Shown here piece by piece: positions 42,388 through 51,724 of a stretch of 64,000 nucleotides of DNA (the first letter of the stretch is position 1; each line of letters begins with the position of its first letter). Under the pieces are notes generated by a model that saw nothing but the letters and a program-made list of their open reading frames with translations, made no database searches and had not been told where the DNA came from. Location of the stretch: contig NZ_JAUCEU010000007.1 in NCBI RefSeq assembly GCF_030348765.1, positions 3,158,501-3,222,500 of the forward strand, written 5' to 3'. Position numbers and translations under genes: made by a program. The stretch comes from Neobacillus sp. CF12 (GTDB lineage: Bacteria; Bacillota; Bacilli; Bacillales; Cytobacillaceae).

Positions 42388-43062
42388 CTATAGATCTTTT
42401 ATTTGCCAATCAATCTCATTACTCCCAATTTCCCTCAAGTACATATTCGCTTTAGAAAACGGCCGGCTGCCGAAGAAACCATTATGGGCAGAAAATGGGC
42501 TCGGATGTGGAGATTTAATCATGTAGTGATGGGGTGAGGTAATCGATTGTTGTTTTTGTTGTGCGAAATTCCCCCACAGGATGAATATGACAGGTGATTC
42601 TCTTTGATTCAATAGTTCTATGACTCTATTAGTGAACAACTCCCAGCCGAGACCCTTATGTGAGTTTGCATTTCCAGCCTGGACAGTCAGCACCGTATTT
42701 AACATCAATACCCCCTGTTTGGCCCAATCCACTAGGTAACCATGATTAGGAATAGAACATCCCACATCATCCTGAAGCTCCTTATAGATATTGCGTAATG
42801 ATGGAGGAATCTTCACTCCGGGTTTAACGGAGAAACTTAGACCATGAGCTTGTCCTGGGCCATGATAGGGATCCTGACCAATGATGACTACCTTGGTATC
42901 TCTATAAGATGTGTAGTGGAGCGCATTAAAAATATCATGTTTATCGGGATAAATAACCTTCTTTTGATATTCCGTCTTTAATTTTCCTCTTAATTGTCGA
43001 TAATACGTTTTTTCAAATTCCTCCTCCAACAAAGGAGCCCAATCATTTTTTAAAATCGCCAT
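42388..43062 (-). CDS. ung: Uracil-DNA glycosylase
   Basis: 224 residues from ATG 43062; GTG at 43071 is an alternative. Family 1 motifs: [18 protein letters not shown] with the water-activating aspartate D64, and [20 protein letters not shown] with the catalytic histidine. In the middle come [20 protein letters not shown] and [12 protein letters not shown]. It removes uracil from DNA in base excision repair. It is monocistronic and conserved, with ordinary codon usage, and marks the return to core genome after the accessory region. Confidence 0.97.
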   Translation of the reverse strand: MAILKNDWAPLLEEEFEKTYYRQLRGKLKTEYQKKVIYPDKHDIFNALHYTSYRDTKVVIIGQDPYHGPGQAHGLSFSVKPGVKIPPSLRNIYKELQDDVGCSIPNHGYLVDWAKQGVLMLNTVLTVQAGNANSHKGLGWELFTNRVIELLNQRESPVIFILWGNFAQQKQQSITSPHHYMIKSPHPSPFSAHNGFFGSRPFSKANMYLREIGSNEIDWQIKDL

Positions 43063-43137
43063 CTCTTTCACTCTCTTTTCAAGATTGTTAATTTAATTAT
43101 AAGTATATAGAATTACTTTGCACCATAAAAAATACCT

Positions 43138-43154
43138 ACGGTGACAGGCACCGT
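43138..43154. repeat. REP-like sequence ACGGTGACAGGCACCGT
   Basis: A dyad of GGTG/CACC carrying the phrase GGTGACAGGCACC, which recurs as a full 20-bp inverted repeat at 56617-56659. Sequences like this are scattered through Bacillus genomes. Confidence 0.6.
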
Positions 43155-43307
43155 TAAGCATTGATCCAGTATAAATTGGTTCGGCAATTGTCCGATATTT
43201 TTTTTCATTCTGCTAAGTACACAATTCTGTAACAACTTTCTGCAATCGACCCTGTCCTTTTGCTCTCTGGATTTATATATAGAGGGTAGAAAGGGTGGTG
43301 CTTTTTT

Positions 43308-44156
43308 ATGAATTTAAAATCAGGCAGAATTGAAGGGTTTGAAGGGTATTCTCAGTTTGAAAGTGTGAAGGAGTTTAATACGCATGTGGAAATGTGGTTA
43401 GCGGTGAAAAAGCAGGAGTTTTCGAAGGGGGAGCTAATTGGATTGAAACGGCTTGTTCGTTTTTCCGCAAAAGTTCCTGGGGTTAGTAATGCGAAGATTG
43501 GAACGCTGCTAAAAGCGATTAATGAAGAATATCAGGGGAATGGAATTTCCCGCTCTACTTTTAAACGGATGATCCTCAAAGCAAAAGAAATAGGAATTCT
43601 CACCATCTATGAAACAGAACGAAAAAACGGTTCCCAGTCTAGTAATCTTTACAGCTTTAATCGTTTCCCACAAAGTGAACCACCCAAAGCGAAAAAATTG
43701 GACCAGCCTAAAGAAACTAATAATCTTTTAAAAACAAATAATCAAAAGATTAATAAACGTAACGAAGCGCCGATTGAACTCGATTACACTTTTGTTAGTG
43801 ATAAAGTTCCTCAGGCTTTTGTTCAATCCGTAAAATACTTCTTTTCGGATGCAAAGACAATTGAAGAATACTGGCATATGGTACAAATCGCTGCTTTTGG
43901 ATTTGAATGTCAGCAACAAACAGAGGACGTGCTCGAGATTGCCATTCAGTCTTTTAAGCAGTTGATCCGAAAATTGAAATCTACCAAGCAGGTAGCAAAA
44001 CCAATTGCCTTCTTTTATGGCATCTTAACCAACAAATTAAAAGAACTCTATCTCAATCAATTGCCTGAAAACAGAAATGAGAGTAAGCCGTTTCGGTATG
44101 TGCTCGAAACAGGCGAAGTTATTTACTATGACTGGCTGCATGTAAATCAAGCATAA
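43308..44156 (+). CDS. Helix-turn-helix protein of unknown function
   Basis: 282 residues. The first 130 residues contain a winged helix-turn-helix (ISRSTFKRMILKAKEIGILT) after a conserved VKEFNTHVEMWLAVKKQEFS start. The C-terminal half is helical and ends FRYVLETGEVIYYDWLHVNQ. It resembles the HTH proteins, some derived from plasmid replication initiators, that are widespread in Bacillus. I cannot assign a target. The ribosome site GGGTGG is weak to moderate. It is alone on the plus strand. Confidence 0.6.
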   Translation: MNLKSGRIEGFEGYSQFESVKEFNTHVEMWLAVKKQEFSKGELIGLKRLVRFSAKVPGVSNAKIGTLLKAINEEYQGNGISRSTFKRMILKAKEIGILTIYETERKNGSQSSNLYSFNRFPQSEPPKAKKLDQPKETNNLLKTNNQKINKRNEAPIELDYTFVSDKVPQAFVQSVKYFFSDAKTIEEYWHMVQIAAFGFECQQQTEDVLEIAIQSFKQLIRKLKSTKQVAKPIAFFYGILTNKLKELYLNQLPENRNESKPFRYVLETGEVIYYDWLHVNQA

Positions 44157-44247
44157 TGGGAGTGGAATGTGATAGAAGGTTTTACAACCCATACTTGAAC
44201 GAACAAAGACATTGCGAACAATGCCAGGCACTGTTCGCTATGGGGAT

Positions 44248-45363
44248 TCATATTTCAGCAAGTCCTTTGAAAAGTTCCACTGCGGTTTCGATGATTTCGT
44301 CGCGGAAATCATACTCATAGGTATGGATATGGGGGAATTTTTCACCGTTTCCGATGTAGCACATAGCACCCTTTGTTAACTTCGTGTAGTGGCCGAAATC
44401 TTCTGAGGCACGGAAGGCTTCTTTCATTTCAACCAACTGGAATCCTTTTTCTTGGCTAACCTTACGGATCTTGTCAGAACTATCTTTGTGGTTTATCGTT
44501 TCCGGAAATTCATCGTTGAAGGAGCAGCTTATCTTCAGTCCGTACTTTTCTGCTTGTTCACGTGCAAGATCTTCAAGGTTTTTCTGAAGATTAATCAATT
44601 CTGCTTCGTACAAAGCACGGATGGTTAAAAGAAGGTCACCTTTGCTTGCTGCTAAACCGAATGCTCTTTCCCCTATGTTTACATGAACAACCGTACAAAG
44701 CACTAAACCTTCATTGTTTTCAGGAGAGGTAAGCTCTGGAATGGCATCAATGATCTTTGCAATTGCAAAGGAAGGATTGACTCCATTCTCAGGCTGGCTG
44801 GCATGAGCAGGAGACCCTTCCATGTGAATCGTCATGCCCTTGGAAGCACAATGAGCGATTCCGTCGATTACATTGATGGAATTTAAAGCCATTCCACTCA
44901 TGTTATGAAAGGCGAAAATCTCTTCAATGTTATGTTCCTTAATAAAAGTGGCACATTGGATTGCGCCATCTCCCGTTTCCTCCGCATGTTGAAAAAGGAA
45001 AAAGATGTTTTTGTCAGCGCCCTTTTGGTAGACTTCGAGTGCAAAGCCGGCTAAGCTTGCAGCATGCCCATCATGTCCACATTTGTGGGATACCCCTGGA
45101 TTCTTGGAAGCGTATGGTATATCGATTACTTCCGGCATTGGAAGTGCATCAAAATCTGCACGGAACGCAATATTCTTTTTATCTTCACCTGCTCGATAAA
45201 TCGCATAGAACCATAGGCCATTATCGACAATCTCCAGCTTTGTATGCTTTTTTAGAAATTTGATTAAATGCTGTTTAGTCCAAACCTCTTCATTCGAAAG
45301 TTCTGGGTGCTGGTGCAATTCATGACGCAGTTGTTTCGCTAATTCAAAATTTTTCAGATCCAA
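44248..45363 (-). CDS. M20-family amidohydrolase/peptidase
   Basis: 371 residues. It starts with TTG at 45363 after AGGGAG; the spacing is short and the start is uncertain. Metal and catalytic motifs are SHKCGHDGHAASLAG and FLFQHAEETGDGA. A dimerisation domain in the middle starts GMTIHMEGSPAHASQPENGV. The C-terminal histidine lies in GEKFPHIHTYEYDF. It cleaves N-acyl amino acids or hippurate-like substrates. It appears monocistronic and is flanked downstream by the HTH gene and upstream by REP-like sequence. Confidence 0.9.
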   Translation of the reverse strand: MDLKNFELAKQLRHELHQHPELSNEEVWTKQHLIKFLKKHTKLEIVDNGLWFYAIYRAGEDKKNIAFRADFDALPMPEVIDIPYASKNPGVSHKCGHDGHAASLAGFALEVYQKGADKNIFFLFQHAEETGDGAIQCATFIKEHNIEEIFAFHNMSGMALNSINVIDGIAHCASKGMTIHMEGSPAHASQPENGVNPSFAIAKIIDAIPELTSPENNEGLVLCTVVHVNIGERAFGLAASKGDLLLTIRALYEAELINLQKNLEDLAREQAEKYGLKISCSFNDEFPETINHKDSSDKIRKVSQEKGFQLVEMKEAFRASEDFGHYTKLTKGAMCYIGNGEKFPHIHTYEYDFRDEIIETAVELFKGLAEI

Positions 45364-45398
45364 CGGCTCCCTACCCCTTCCAGACTTTATGACCCAGT

Positions 45399-45534
45399 GG
45401 GACGGTTCTGATGGCTTTTAATTGTTACTGGACACATGGACACCTCTATCCAGATATGAAACAACAAAAACTTGAACCAGGAGAACCGTCCCCACGGCAC
45501 ACGGCACACCCACGGCACAAGGCACATCTATGCC
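45399..45534. repeat. REP-like element with inverted GGGACGGTTCT ends
   Basis: GGGACGGTTCT (45399-45409) is inverted as AGAACCGTCCC (45482-45492), followed by CACGGCACA repeats up to about 45534. The spacer also holds GGACACATGGACACC. It lies between the M20 gene and the YczE gene. Confidence 0.6.
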
Positions 45535-46163
45535 GCTAGTGTTTGGTGCTCTTTTTTTGCAAGTAAGTTCTTTAGTAGTTTTTTACATTGGGGTAAGGAA
45601 AAGCCTACAATTGGGCCTAATAAAAAGGCAATGACTACTGTTCCAATCCCAACTGGGCCGCCTAATGCCCAACCCAGAAGGAGTACGAGAATTTCCATTC
45701 CATTACGAACCCATTGTATACTCCATCCGGTTTTGTCTACGATTAGGAGCATAATACCGTCTCGTGGTCCAGACCCCAAATCAGCTGAAACATAAAGTCC
45801 AACACCACATCCCATTAGAATAACTCCTATAATAAAGAATAATACGGCTCCTATAAAACTATCGATACTTGGCAATAACCACAAAAAGAAGTCCATAAAT
45901 AGACCAATTAACAACATATTTAAAAAAGCACCGATTTTAGGTAACTTTTTCATTACAATGGAAGCAACAGTTAACAATAGGAATCCCATAATGATCGACC
46001 ATGTTCCAATCGTCAGTCCAAGCTGCAGAAACATTCCATAATGCAGCACATCCCAAGGACCAATTCCCAATAACTCTCCTTCGATTGTTAAAGCAGCACC
46101 AAATGCTAGAATAATAAGTCCAAAAACAAAAAACGACCAGCGAAGAATCCATTCTCTTCTCAT
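45528..46163 (-). CDS. yczE: YczE-family integral membrane protein
   Basis: 211 residues with five to six helices: LRWSFFVFGLIILAFGAALT at the start, GIGPWDVLHYGM, GCGVGLYVSADLGSGPRDGI and VGIGTVVIAFLLGPIVGFSL. These glycine-rich loops are diagnostic of the YczE/YitT-type family. AGAGGGG lies six bases before the ATG. Its function is unknown; in B. subtilis yczE is linked to bacillaene/surfactin loci. Its end overlaps the REP-like element, so the last codons may have been altered by that repeat. Confidence 0.8.
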   Translation of the reverse strand: MRREWILRWSFFVFGLIILAFGAALTIEGELLGIGPWDVLHYGMFLQLGLTIGTWSIIMGFLLLTVASIVMKKLPKIGAFLNMLLIGLFMDFFLWLLPSIDSFIGAVLFFIIGVILMGCGVGLYVSADLGSGPRDGIMLLIVDKTGWSIQWVRNGMEILVLLLGWALGGPVGIGTVVIAFLLGPIVGFSLPQCKKLLKNLLAKKEHQTLAA

Positions 46164-46278
46164 AATTTCCCCTCTAATCTAGAAACTTTTCACTTTGACC
46201 ACTATACCATATCAATTATTATGGCAACATAATAATAAAATGGAAATTAGGGCTAGAGGGAATCTTTTTTTCCTGGAT

Positions 46279-46776
46279 TTAAGTCGCCGCTCCTGAGGAA
46301 GCAGCTCCTTGGTCCGCCTTTACACAATCAATTGCAACAACGAGCGCAATAATAATGGTTTCCATTTCTTCATCCACTATTTGAACCTTGTAGCTATCTC
46401 CCCAAGTGAACCATTCCTTGCTCACTACACCTACGACTTCACCATGCTGTAATACCTGAAAATCCATATCCCACCAATTACCATGTACTTCAATGCCTGC
46501 ACCATCAATGGTATAGCGTGCTTTAATGAAGGAAAACTCCTTTTTAATCGTTACTACCTCTCGACCATTCACCTCAACAAAAAACTTCGGCAAAAAGCTA
46601 AACACCTTTTTCGTAACAAGTGCTACTTCATCTCTAGTTGTATTCATAATGGAAAAAGTCTTTGGAATTTGCATAAAACTGCCTTCCACATAATATACAT
46701 CCTTCTCTTGCTGATCCTTTACTGTAAATTTGCCACTAAGACTGAATACCTTCTGCTTGATATAAAGTTGCTTCAT
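46279..46776 (-). CDS. LURP-one/scramblase-like protein (YxjI family)
   Basis: 165 residues from ATG 46776, which has GAGGAGG seven bases upstream. It starts MKQLYIKQKVFSLSGKFTVK and shows the tubby-like/LURP-one beta repeats (YYVEGSFMQIPKTFSIMNTT, TIKKEFSFIKARYTIDGAGI, DMDFQVLQHGEVVGVVSKEW). The C-terminal helix IIIALVVAIDCVKADQGAAS is membrane-active, as in scramblases. Role unknown. It is monocistronic. Confidence 0.85.
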   Translation of the reverse strand: MKQLYIKQKVFSLSGKFTVKDQQEKDVYYVEGSFMQIPKTFSIMNTTRDEVALVTKKVFSFLPKFFVEVNGREVVTIKKEFSFIKARYTIDGAGIEVHGNWWDMDFQVLQHGEVVGVVSKEWFTWGDSYKVQIVDEEMETIIIALVVAIDCVKADQGAASSGAAT

Positions 46777-46875
46777 AATCCGCCTCCTCTTATGTAGCAT
46801 ATTACTATGTTATATTAGTAACTTTACCATTATTTTTTGAAAAGTAGTGTTAGTAAGACAACTAATTCCTCTAAC

Positions 46876-47736
46876 CTAACTAATAAGTAATATCGTTCCG
46901 AGCGTTATGACGATGCCACCTATTATCGTGTGTTTTGCCGCTTTTTCTTTTAAAATCCAAAAACTCAATATCATCGTGATGACTACGCTAAATTTGTCAA
47001 TTGGGGCGACGATGGACACTTTGCCCATTGCGAGTGCTGCAAAATAGCATAACCAAGATAAGCCGGTAGCCACTCCAGATAGAATTAAAAAGAGATATCC
47101 TTTCTTGGAAATGTCTTTCAATTTCTTATGGGTTCCTTGGAAAAATACAATGACCCATGCAAATAGAAGGATTACGATGGTTCGTAGAAACGTGGCCAAA
47201 TTGGAATCAACATCTTCCATTCCGACTTTTGCCAATATCGAAGTTAAGGCCGCAAAAACGGCAGCTAAAATGGCATATACAATATATTTTTGGGATCCTG
47301 AAAATCGTTTCTTTTCCTCATTTTTTCCAATCAATATAAAGGTTCCAATCCCTATGATTGCTCCCCCCGCCATAACCAGTGGTTCTGCAGGCTCTCCTAA
47401 AACAAGGATGGAAATAATAATGGTCAGAACTACACTTGATTTATCAATGGGTACCACTTTGGAAACATCCCCAATAGCCAGTGCTTTAAAGAAAAATAAC
47501 CATGAAAATCCCGTCGCAAAACCAGATAATAGAATAAACCACAATGCATTCGTAGAAATCTGAGAAATACTGTCCAGCTCTCCAGTTATGAGCACAAGGA
47601 TAAATGCCATGATTAAAACCACAATGGTCCGAATCGCTGTTGCTAGGTTTGAATTTACATTTTCAATGCCGACTTTTGCTAAGATTGCTGTAAAGGAAGC
47701 AAATAACGCTGCCAATAATGCTAGAATAATACTCAT
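46876..47736 (-). CDS. EamA-family (DMT) transporter
   Basis: 286 residues made of two similar halves: residues 1-135 start MSIILALLAALFASFTAILA, and the second half starts KYIVYAILAAVFAALTSILA. Both contain KVGxExVxSNLAT, a clear internal duplication. Ten helices in total. An AGGTGGATA ribosome site is present. It is divergent from guaC. Substrate unknown, but proximity to GMP reductase hints at purine-related export. That is a weak inference. Confidence 0.88.
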   Translation of the reverse strand: MSIILALLAALFASFTAILAKVGIENVNSNLATAIRTIVVLIMAFILVLITGELDSISQISTNALWFILLSGFATGFSWLFFFKALAIGDVSKVVPIDKSSVVLTIIISILVLGEPAEPLVMAGGAIIGIGTFILIGKNEEKKRFSGSQKYIVYAILAAVFAALTSILAKVGMEDVDSNLATFLRTIVILLFAWVIVFFQGTHKKLKDISKKGYLFLILSGVATGLSWLCYFAALAMGKVSIVAPIDKFSVVITMILSFWILKEKAAKHTIIGGIVITLGTILLIS

Positions 47737-47863
47737 TATCCACCTGCTTTTTTTCTATAATTAAATTTATCTATTTACAGTTATTATATTTGATATATGG
47801 AATAAATAGAAACCATTCCATACACACTAAACCATTGATGATTTTTGTTTGAGGAGGATTCGA

Positions 47864-48847
47864 ATGGATAGTGTGTTTGATTATGAAGATATTCAACTGA
47901 TTCCGGCGAAAAGTGTGGTGAATAGTCGTACCGAGTGTGATACTACCGTGTCTTTTGGCAGCAGAACGTTTAAACTTCCGGTGGTTCCAGCCAATATGCA
48001 GACCATTATTGATGAAACGATCGCTATCTTCTTAGCGGAAAATGGTTATTTTTATATCATGCATCGTTTTCAACCCGAGAAACGTATTGATTTTATTAAA
48101 GATATGAAAGCACGCGGGTTATTTGCCTCTATTAGTGTTGGAGTTAAAGAGGAAGAGTATCAATTCATTCAACAAGTAGCAGGTGAAAATTTATCTCCGG
48201 AGTATATCACGATTGATATCGCACACGGTCATTCCAATGCCGTGATTAAGATGATTCAACATATTAAGCAACATTTGCCACAGAGTTTTGTGATTGCTGG
48301 AAATGTTGGGACCCCAGAGGCTGTTCGAGAATTAGAGCGTGCGGGTGCAGACGCAACAAAGGTTGGGATTGGACCTGGGAAAGTATGTATCACAAAGATT
48401 AAGACGGGATTTGGAACAGGCGGCTGGCAATTAGCCGCTCTTCGCTGGTGTGCAAAGGCAGCAAGTAAGCCGATAATCGCTGACGGTGGAATTCGTACCC
48501 ATGGGGATATTGCGAAATCGATCAGATTTGGCGCATGTATGGTTATGATTGGTTCTTTATTTGCTGGGCACGAGGAATCTCCCGGTGAAACCATTGAAAA
48601 AGATGGCAAACTCTATAAAGAATACTTCGGTTCAGCCTCGGAATATCAAAAAGGTGAACGAAAAAATGTAGAAGGCAAGAAAATGTTAGTCGAGCACAAA
48701 GGTTCCTTAATGGATACCCTCGTTGAAATGGAGCAAGACCTTCAATCCTCTATTTCGTATGCAGGCGGAAAGGAACTGGATGCCATCCGTCATGTAGATT
48801 ACGTTATCGTGAAGAATTCAATCTTTAATGGAGATAAAGTGTATTAG
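47864..48847 (+). CDS. guaC: GMP reductase
   Basis: 327 residues from ATG 47864, with GAGGAGG upstream; an ATG-less extension to 47849 is not supported. It is an IMPDH/GMPR-type TIM barrel. The active-site loop is [20 protein letters not shown] with Cys175, and [12 protein letters not shown] and [20 protein letters not shown] form the phosphate site. There are no CBS domains, as expected for GMP reductase. It converts GMP to IMP and ammonia with NADPH in purine salvage. A tandem hairpin array and a long terminator follow. Confidence 0.94.
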   Translation: MDSVFDYEDIQLIPAKSVVNSRTECDTTVSFGSRTFKLPVVPANMQTIIDETIAIFLAENGYFYIMHRFQPEKRIDFIKDMKARGLFASISVGVKEEEYQFIQQVAGENLSPEYITIDIAHGHSNAVIKMIQHIKQHLPQSFVIAGNVGTPEAVRELERAGADATKVGIGPGKVCITKIKTGFGTGGWQLAALRWCAKAASKPIIADGGIRTHGDIAKSIRFGACMVMIGSLFAGHEESPGETIEKDGKLYKEYFGSASEYQKGERKNVEGKKMLVEHKGSLMDTLVEMEQDLQSSISYAGGKELDAIRHVDYVIVKNSIFNGDKVY

Positions 48848-48928
48848 GTGACTCTTGTAATACGCTCTTTTCGTAAACTTTGTTGCTATTGTACTGATCA
48901 AGTGTGTACACAGATAGATGAATCCAGA

Positions 48929-49133
48929 CTCATGAAGGTGATGAGTGACCGAAATCGATAAAGAAGTGAAAAAGTAGTCACTCATGATGGCGATGAATGA
49001 CCGAAACCGATGAAAAGTTGAAAAAGTGGTCACTCATGAAGCTGATGAGTGACCGAAATCGATGAAGAAGTGAAAAATTGGTCACTCATGATGGCGATGA
49101 ATGACTGTAATCGATGAAGAAGTGAAAAATCTA
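48929..49133. repeat. Tandem array of four 52-bp units alternating in type
   Basis: Units begin at 48929, 48981, 49033 and 49085. Each begins CTCATGA-GG-GATGA-TGACC, and the CACTCAT/ATGAGTG arms form a small stem-loop (perfect in units 1 and 3). Units 1 and 3 share GAAG-TGATGAG, and units 2 and 4 share GATGGCGATGAAT, so the array is a duplicated 104-bp pair. It lies directly after guaC and is not coding (period not a multiple of three). Confidence 0.85.
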
Positions 49134-49192
49134 TAGGCTAACGTGTCTAATCAGATTCCAAAAACTACAATAAATGCAAAAAGAGCCATGTA

Positions 49193-49230
49193 AAAAGATG
49201 AGCAGGATTCATGAATCCTGCTCATCTTTT
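49193..49230. terminator. Bidirectional terminator between guaC and the hydrolase gene
   Basis: AAAAGATGAGCAGGATTC, then AT, then the exact reverse complement. It is a 38-base perfect palindrome with A and T tracts on both sides. It separates converging transcription units. Confidence 0.9.
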
Positions 49231-49268
49231 CTGTGTTGCTATCGTTTATTGATAACTCCCAAAAGGGT

Positions 49269-50126
49269 TTAACCTACCTGGACTTTACTTTTTTGAATTT
49301 TCTCCACCTGTTGGTTCAGCCATGTAATCATATCATTTAGAAACTGCTCTTTTTCTGCTCCATCAAAGGGTCGATGCTTTGCTGCAGGGTATTCAACTAG
49401 TTGTTTATCCTTGGATGAAACTTGATTAAAAAAGTAACCAAGCTTGGTTGGAGGTGTAATTTTATCACGCAATCCGTATTGTAACAAAAACGGAATTTTG
49501 ATCAAATGAGCCTGATCTACTACACGTGATACCCCTTGGATTAGCCCGCGTCCTAAACCAGGTGTAATCGTATTGTGACGTAAAGAGTCAGAATAAAATT
49601 TGGCAGTCAGCGCAGTTTTTTTCGTCATTAATTGAAATCTTCTAGACTTATTGATGCTGAGATCAGGTTTAATTTTACCCATTACGGTTATACCTAACCG
49701 CTCAAATCTGGTCACTTCATAAGAGATGGCAGGAGCTATGGCAATGATCCCTGAGATTCCAGAACCAATATCTATAGCATAATCAAGAGCTATTACCCCA
49801 CCCATGCTATGCCCTATCATATACAAAGGCAGTTTGGGCTGCTTTTTCAAAACGAACTTTCGAAATTCGTGTAAGTCGCCTCGATATTCATCCCAACTTT
49901 TTATAAATCCTCTTTTTCCCGAACTTTTTCCATGGCCGCGCAAATCAAATGTGTAAACGATATATCCTTCTTGAACCAAGGCAAAACTTATATTATATAG
50001 ACCACCGCTATGGTCTCCATGTCCATGTACGATAATAACTGTTGCTTTTGGAGCATTTAATGGTTCGATCGTTCGATAAAATAATTCTGCTCCATCTATA
50101 CCAGTAAAAGTCCCTTCTCTTTGCAT
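49269..50126 (-). CDS. Alpha/beta hydrolase (lysophospholipase, S33-type)
   Basis: 285 residues. The nucleophile elbow is MIGHSMGGVIALDYA. VIIVHGHGDHSGGLYNISFA is the oxyanion strand, and the C-terminal region has ...YPAAKHRPFDGAEKE with the catalytic histidine. DLRGHGKSSGKRGFI is the typical lysophospholipase/monoacylglycerol-lipase phrase. An AGGAGGA ribosome site is present. It cleaves acyl esters of glycerolipids. It is monocistronic. Confidence 0.9.
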   Translation of the reverse strand: MQREGTFTGIDGAELFYRTIEPLNAPKATVIIVHGHGDHSGGLYNISFALVQEGYIVYTFDLRGHGKSSGKRGFIKSWDEYRGDLHEFRKFVLKKQPKLPLYMIGHSMGGVIALDYAIDIGSGISGIIAIAPAISYEVTRFERLGITVMGKIKPDLSINKSRRFQLMTKKTALTAKFYSDSLRHNTITPGLGRGLIQGVSRVVDQAHLIKIPFLLQYGLRDKITPPTKLGYFFNQVSSKDKQLVEYPAAKHRPFDGAEKEQFLNDMITWLNQQVEKIQKSKVQVG

Positions 50127-50353
50127 TCTGGGCTATCCTCCTGTTGCAACCACTTTAATGATGTTTAGTATATCACAAAGTTTTTCACTTACTATAATGA
50201 ATTAATTTTTACATTTTAACATTTAGACCAGTGCTTTTTCTCCATTCGGAATAAATGATTTTGTCGGGAATAAAGTGACATATTTATCAACATCTTTGAA
50301 TAAAAATGTATAAATATACTAATCACTTGCACTGGAAAGGGGAGTTTCTTCTT

Positions 50354-50464
50354 ATGGATGTCTGCATTTCTTGTGGAGAGGAATTATGTATTATGGAGAG
50401 GAACAGATGTGAGTGCTGGGATTGCAGAGATACCACTACTGAGGCTTATACAGAGGACGAATAG
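50354..50464 (+). CDS. Small cysteine-rich protein (36 residues)
   Basis: It starts MDVCISCGEELCIMERNRCE, followed by CWDCRDTTTEAYTEDE. Six cysteines lie at 4, 7, 12, 19, 21 and 24, arranged CxxC and CxCxxC, as in a minimal zinc ribbon. A strong AAAGGGGAG site lies nine bases before the ATG, and a long terminator follows. It resembles small zinc-ribbon/YxzE-like peptides, but I do not recognise a family. Probably a genuine small gene. Confidence 0.6.
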   Translation: MDVCISCGEELCIMERNRCECWDCRDTTTEAYTEDE

Positions 50465-50504
50465 TCTTAGACGAACTCCTAACAAATAATATCGGAAACA
50501 TTCA

Positions 50505-50537
50505 GAAGGGCCGTTTGATCCATTCAGACGGCCCTTC
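50505..50537. terminator. Bidirectional terminator
   Basis: GAAGGGCCGT (50505-50514) pairs perfectly with ACGGCCCTTC (50528-50537). It lies between the small cysteine-rich gene (plus) and the DegV gene (minus). Confidence 0.85.
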
Positions 50538-50555
50538 ATCCGTTCATTATCCAAA

Positions 50556-51404
50556 TCATTCATTAACCCATGAAAGTCCCAGGGTCCCCACACCCGTATG
50601 CACACCAGCTACGGTAATAAGCATGAGCTGTTCTGTTTTTATACTTGGAAATGTTTCATTTATTAATTGTTCAAGCCCTTCTGCTCTTTCTCTGTCATTT
50701 GCATGGACAATGGCAACTTTTTGAACCTTTTTTGTAGCAAGGTCTTCCTTTAAATTGTTTATCAGCCAAGCAAGTGCCTTCTTTTCGGTACGAACTTTAT
50801 CTTTAATCTTTGCTGCTCCATCCTCAATCGATAAAATCGGTTTAATATTGAAGAGTGAAGCAAGGATTTTTTGGCTTCCAGACACTCGACCGCTTTTGTG
50901 AAGCTGGTCCAAGTTTGATGGAACCAAATACAATCGGGTGTGCTCCCGCAGGTTATTCAGTTGGGAAACAACTTCAGCTATTTCACATCCTTGTTCAACT
51001 AACTCTATTCCTCTTTTCACTAAAAAGGATAAAGGATACGAACCTGTATGTGAATCGATGGCAAATAATTTAAACCCCACCATTTCTGCTGCCATGACTG
51101 AGGTTTGATAGGTACCCGTTAATGTACTGGATGCGTGTATGGCGATGCCAAAGTCATACTCTCCTTTTAACCGTTCATAAAGGTCTACGATATCCCCGAT
51201 ATTTGGCTGGGAGGATTGGAATTTCCCTTCCTCATTTTTCATCCGATGATAAAAATCCTCTTCTGTAATATCGATTGTTTCTTTGTAAAATTTATCGTTA
51301 ATGACAACATGCAAGGGAATAATATGGATATGATGCTTTTCAATAAACTCTTTGCTAAGAGAAGATGTCGTGTCGGTAATCCATGCAATTTTTGGCTTGT
51401 TCAT
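50556..51404 (-). CDS. DegV-family fatty-acid-binding protein
   Basis: 282 residues from ATG 51404, with GAGGATAAA directly upstream; the longer frame to 51524 lacks a site. It begins MNKPKIAWITDTTSSLSKEF and contains SSQPNIGDIVDLYERLKGEY, AIHASSTLTGTYQTSVMAAE and LFAIDSHTGSYPLSFLVKRG, all DegV (FakB-like) signatures for fatty-acid binding. FakB-type proteins present fatty acids to FakA kinase. Its partner FakA is not nearby. Confidence 0.9.
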   Translation of the reverse strand: MNKPKIAWITDTTSSLSKEFIEKHHIHIIPLHVVINDKFYKETIDITEEDFYHRMKNEEGKFQSSQPNIGDIVDLYERLKGEYDFGIAIHASSTLTGTYQTSVMAAEMVGFKLFAIDSHTGSYPLSFLVKRGIELVEQGCEIAEVVSQLNNLREHTRLYLVPSNLDQLHKSGRVSGSQKILASLFNIKPILSIEDGAAKIKDKVRTEKKALAWLINNLKEDLATKKVQKVAIVHANDRERAEGLEQLINETFPSIKTEQLMLITVAGVHTGVGTLGLSWVNE

Positions 51405-51724
51405 TTTATCCTCTTCCTTCTTAAAATTCTCTTCATCTATATAGGCCGATAACTCAAAATAGGAGTATTGTAACGAGGTTAACATTACAAAAATGGATAC
51501 ATTCTCACAAGTTATATTTGTCATATTCGAAATAGTTTTTAAGGAAAAGCGTTTATGATTGTCACCACTTTGACATAACTTAAATCAAAACTAACCTGAT
51601 TAAAACTAGTTCATGATATAGTGGAAGAAAGTATTTTTACTATTTCAAAAAGATAATTTTTAAAGTAATATAGAATGAATCAATTACTTAAAACTGTATC
51701 TATTAATATGAATGAGGTGTGAAC

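Noticed and set aside
48929..49133. CRISPR array or repetitive coding region after guaC
   Set aside because: The period is 52 bases with no spacers and is not a multiple of three, with stops in the frames examined.
51525..51724. T-box leader before ilvE
   Set aside because: The region has no T-box signature (no TGGNACCGCG-like antiterminator core) and no terminator hairpin.
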